From positions 486,001 through 550,000 of the forward strand of contig NZ_CP051216.1 of assembly GCF_012516435.1 (NCBI RefSeq): a stretch of DNA of 64,000 nt, read 5' to 3'. Positions 60,200-64,000 of this stretch are shown piece by piece; the first letter of the stretch is position 1; each line of letters opens with the position of its first letter. A model generated the notes under the pieces. It ran no database searches and was not told where the DNA came from. It worked only from the letters and a program-made list of their open reading frames with translations. Made by a program: the position numbers and the translations under genes. Source of the DNA: Pseudodesulfovibrio sp. zrk46 (GTDB lineage Bacteria; Desulfobacterota; Desulfovibrionia; Desulfovibrionales; Desulfovibrionaceae).

Positions 60200-62038
60200 C
60201 TACAAGAACTGGAGAGGCAAAAGGAAAGATAGAATAATCCACATGAGCAGGACCAAAGGCGTTCCGACCTTCAAGAAATCTGCGAAGGAGTACTCGCCTG
60301 CGTTCATGACTATGAGATTCGTCTTGTAAGCCATGGGGGTCGAAAAACTCAGGTTAGCTCCAAACAACACGGCCAAGACGAACGGTTCAGGCGGTTGGCC
60401 CAATTGGTGCGCTATTGATATGGCGATGGGAGTGCCGATTACGGCTGTAGCATTGTTGGAGATGATGTTCGTGAAGACGGCCATGAGTATCATCAACCCG
60501 CTAATCACAATGGTAGGCGATGCCTGACCGAAAAGACGGACAAAGACCTGCCCAAGATATTCCGCACCACCGGTTGAGAGCATGGCACTGCCAAGGGCCA
60601 AACTGGCCACGACAATCAGAATGACCTGTGCACTGACTGCACGAGTTGCATCTCGCCATCCCAAACACCCCGTCAGGATCATCAGCAATATGCCGCATGT
60701 TGCACTGATGGCGATAGGTAACAGCCCAAAAGCTGCCGCCAGAATGATTGCCAGCATGATCCCCATCGCGAGGGGGGCCTTCTTTGAATAAGGGAGGTCT
60801 GATGTGGAATCCAACACCAGCACATCCGTACTATTTTTAAGATCAGTAATATTCTCTCGAGGTCCCTGCACTAAAAGGATATCCCCCACCCTCAACCGAA
60901 TATCCCCTATGGTATCACGCACGCGCTGAAACCGTTTACCCGAACGGTGCAGAGCCAAAGGTACGAGGCCATACCGGTCGACAAAACGAAAATTGTTTAA
61001 CGTACGAGAGGCAAGCTTTGATCCAGGGAAAATGGCGATCTCTGTAATTTGCTGATCGTCATCAAGTAGCGGATGGTTATCATCGATAGGAACCTCTTCC
61101 TCACCAGCAGGATAGAGAGTCCCTTGAAGGATGCTTTCAAACTCCTTCAGGTTCTCAGGAGTGTCATCAATGACAAGGTGATCGCCAGGCAACAAAGTCA
61201 AGTCAGGCAGAAGCATAATAGCATTGCCTTCTCCCCGCTCCAACGCCACGACCTTCATCCTTCCTTGAGCCAAGGCGATAGCTTCAGAAAGCGGTTTTCC
61301 ATTAACAGGACTTTCCTCGCGGATGGCAAGATGGGCCGTAAAGATACGTGCAGAGGAATCACTCATTGCGATATCCCGTTTCGGGAGGAGCCGAGGAGCT
61401 ATCAGCCACAGATAAACAATGCCGACGCTACCAGCTATCACCGCAGGGACAACAAAGTCGAACATGCCAAACTTTTTCAGTCCCATTTCTGCAGCTACGG
61501 CCACGACGAGCAGATTGGTCGATGTACCAATCGTCGTACTCGTTCCACCCAACAAAGTGGAGAATCCCATGGGCATCAGGATAGGTGTCGCAGATTGTCC
61601 TGTTTTCAAGGACACACTGATAAGAACAGGAAGAAGCAAGACAACGACAGGCACGTTGTTGATGAACGCACTGATGAATGCGCCAGTGATAAGGGTCAAT
61701 AAGAGAGAAAGCAGTGGGCTGATTTTCCAAAATCTGGCGAGCCAGCGACCAATTGGATCAAGTGCTCCAGTACGAATGAGTCCCTGACCAGCAATCATCA
61801 AAGCGCAAACTGCTATAAGCGCCTCGTTACCGAATCCAATGAAGAAATTTACAGGATTAAAAATGCCCCCATGAACATCCTGATATGGGAACACTTCAAA
61901 ACCTACAGCTAGAGCTGCGAGAACAAACAAACTGGAAGATTCGAGAGGAATCTTCTCCCGACTAAACAGAACAAGAGCAAGCGCAGTTAAGCAGAGAACA
62001 GCAATCGCATGTGGATTAGGTGCGGATGGAACTACCAT
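60200..62038 (-). CDS. SLC13-family permease with two TrkA-C domains
   Basis: A 612-residue inner-membrane transporter, with about 11 helices and a central cytosolic region of two TrkA-C (RCK_C) domains (about 195-380: VVALERGEGNAIMLLPDLTL; PLALHRSGKRFQRVRDTIGD). SLC13 hallmarks are AFINNVPVVVLLLPVLI, TLLGGTSTTIGTSTNLLV and a second repeat with NIISNNATAVIGTPIAIS. It probably moves dicarboxylate, sulfate or a related anion; the substrate cannot be told. ATG 62038 is used, as a GTG 17 codons earlier would put five cysteines at the N-terminus. No ribosome site is strong. Confidence 0.85.
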   Translation of the reverse strand: MVVPSAPNPHAIAVLCLTALALVLFSREKIPLESSSLFVLAALAVGFEVFPYQDVHGGIFNPVNFFIGFGNEALIAVCALMIAGQGLIRTGALDPIGRWLARFWKISPLLSLLLTLITGAFISAFINNVPVVVLLLPVLISVSLKTGQSATPILMPMGFSTLLGGTSTTIGTSTNLLVVAVAAEMGLKKFGMFDFVVPAVIAGSVGIVYLWLIAPRLLPKRDIAMSDSSARIFTAHLAIREESPVNGKPLSEAIALAQGRMKVVALERGEGNAIMLLPDLTLLPGDHLVIDDTPENLKEFESILQGTLYPAGEEEVPIDDNHPLLDDDQQITEIAIFPGSKLASRTLNNFRFVDRYGLVPLALHRSGKRFQRVRDTIGDIRLRVGDILLVQGPRENITDLKNSTDVLVLDSTSDLPYSKKAPLAMGIMLAIILAAAFGLLPIAISATCGILLMILTGCLGWRDATRAVSAQVILIVVASLALGSAMLSTGGAEYLGQVFVRLFGQASPTIVISGLMILMAVFTNIISNNATAVIGTPIAISIAHQLGQPPEPFVLAVLFGANLSFSTPMAYKTNLIVMNAGEYSFADFLKVGTPLVLLMWIILSFLLPLQFL

Positions 62039-62198
62039 TGGAATTGACTCGCAATTTGCGAAGCGTGCTCTCAGACACCCACAACACACAGTGTCTATGA
62101 CGAATAATCAGCATGCTTCTATTTATCCAATACTCTGCACATCTACAGTCCTGCTGTCCACCCAAACAAGTAAAGGCGCCTTCCACGGCTCCAAAAGG

Positions 62199-62233
62199 AA
62201 AAGGCTCTCAGTCTAACGACTGAGAGCCTTTTA
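62199..62233 (-). terminator. Terminator of the rRNA operon
   Basis: AAAAGGCTCTCAGTC / GACTGAGAGCCTTTT, a perfect 15-bp stem with a 4-base loop, directly after the 5S gene on the minus strand. Confidence 0.9.
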
Positions 62234-62240
62234 AATTTTA

Positions 62241-62354
62241 CTTGGCACCGACCTACTTTCCCACACGCTACCATGCAGTATCATCGGCGATGGAGGGCTT
62301 AACTACCGGGTTCGGAATGGGACCGGGTGTACCCCCTCCTCCTTGGGCACCAAG
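62241..62354 (-). rRNA. rrf: 5S ribosomal RNA
   Basis: About 114 bases. The reverse strand contains GGGGGTACACCCGGTCCCAT, CCGAACCCGGTAGTTAAGCC and GTAGCGTGTGGGAAAGTAGG, the normal 5S order, with CTTGGTGCC pairing to GGTGCCAAG at the ends. It follows the 23S gene by about 73 bases and precedes the operon terminator. Confidence 0.95.
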
Positions 62355-62427
62355 AAAATTTGGTGAACCGTAGGGTTCGAGATATATAAGTAAATAGGGA
62401 GAAGAGAGAATTCCTTTTTGATGTAAA

Positions 62428-64000
<1,573 letters not shown>

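Overview
This window looks like chromosome of a marine-type sulfate-reducing deltaproteobacterium, probably Desulfovibrionaceae (Desulfovibrio/Pseudodesulfovibrio-like). That is an inference from gene content (FmdB zinc ribbon, VPLPA/PEP-CTERM proteins with an exosortase-EpsI fusion, many sigma-54 regulators, tandem DUF1538 genes, RimK neighbourhood), moderate GC and a Gram-negative envelope gene set. No mobile element, CRISPR array or tRNA was seen. The right edge is an rRNA operon on the minus strand (23S partial, 5S, terminator).

Layout. 1-4 kb: housekeeping and small genes (purB partial, FmdB-like, a 36-aa basic protein, secreted hypotheticals, an acylphosphatase-like protein lacking its usual catalytic residues). 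4-15 kb: signalling block (histidine kinase + NtrC-type regulator with 4-bp overlap, CheV, a DUF885-like protein, HD-GYP phosphodiesterase with its own receiver protein, hybrid kinase). 15-20 kb: an oversized GlmS-like aminotransferase and two solute-binding-like proteins. 20-25 kb: MscS / RimB-like protease / RimK ligase / AstE-like deacylase / MscS. 25-28 kb: two DUF1538 membrane proteins translationally coupled to a PII-like protein. 28-34 kb: a VPLPA-CTERM protein, a PAS kinase, a 1,049-aa STAND-type transcription factor and cysQ.

34-60 kb is the most interesting part: a compact exopolysaccharide/exosortase locus. In transcription order (minus strand) it reads PilZ, Wza-like export protein, outer-membrane barrel, Wzz-like, tyrosine kinase-like, ExeA-like ATPase, VPLPA-CTERM protein, exosortase D-EpsI fusion, sugar-phosphate transferase, PrsT lipoprotein, RTX protein, VPLPA-CTERM protein. 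Divergently transcribed is a PrsR-type sigma-54 activator whose leader carries a recognisable c-di-GMP-I (GEMM) riboswitch core. Around it lie two more PilZ genes, a GGDEF cyclase, a UDP-glucose pyrophosphorylase, TolC, UppP and two more VPLPA-CTERM genes. Several of these genes are preceded by sigma-54 -24/-12-like elements, two of them with canonical GG/GC spacing.

Working model (inference): c-di-GMP controls synthesis of the activator through the riboswitch; the activator fires sigma-54 promoters for the export/exosortase operon and for the scattered sorted proteins; PilZ proteins, two of which have a ribbon-helix-helix-like N-terminus, add a second layer of c-di-GMP sensing. No glycosyltransferase other than the initiating enzyme, and no flippase or polymerase, is present here, so polymer assembly must rely on genes elsewhere.
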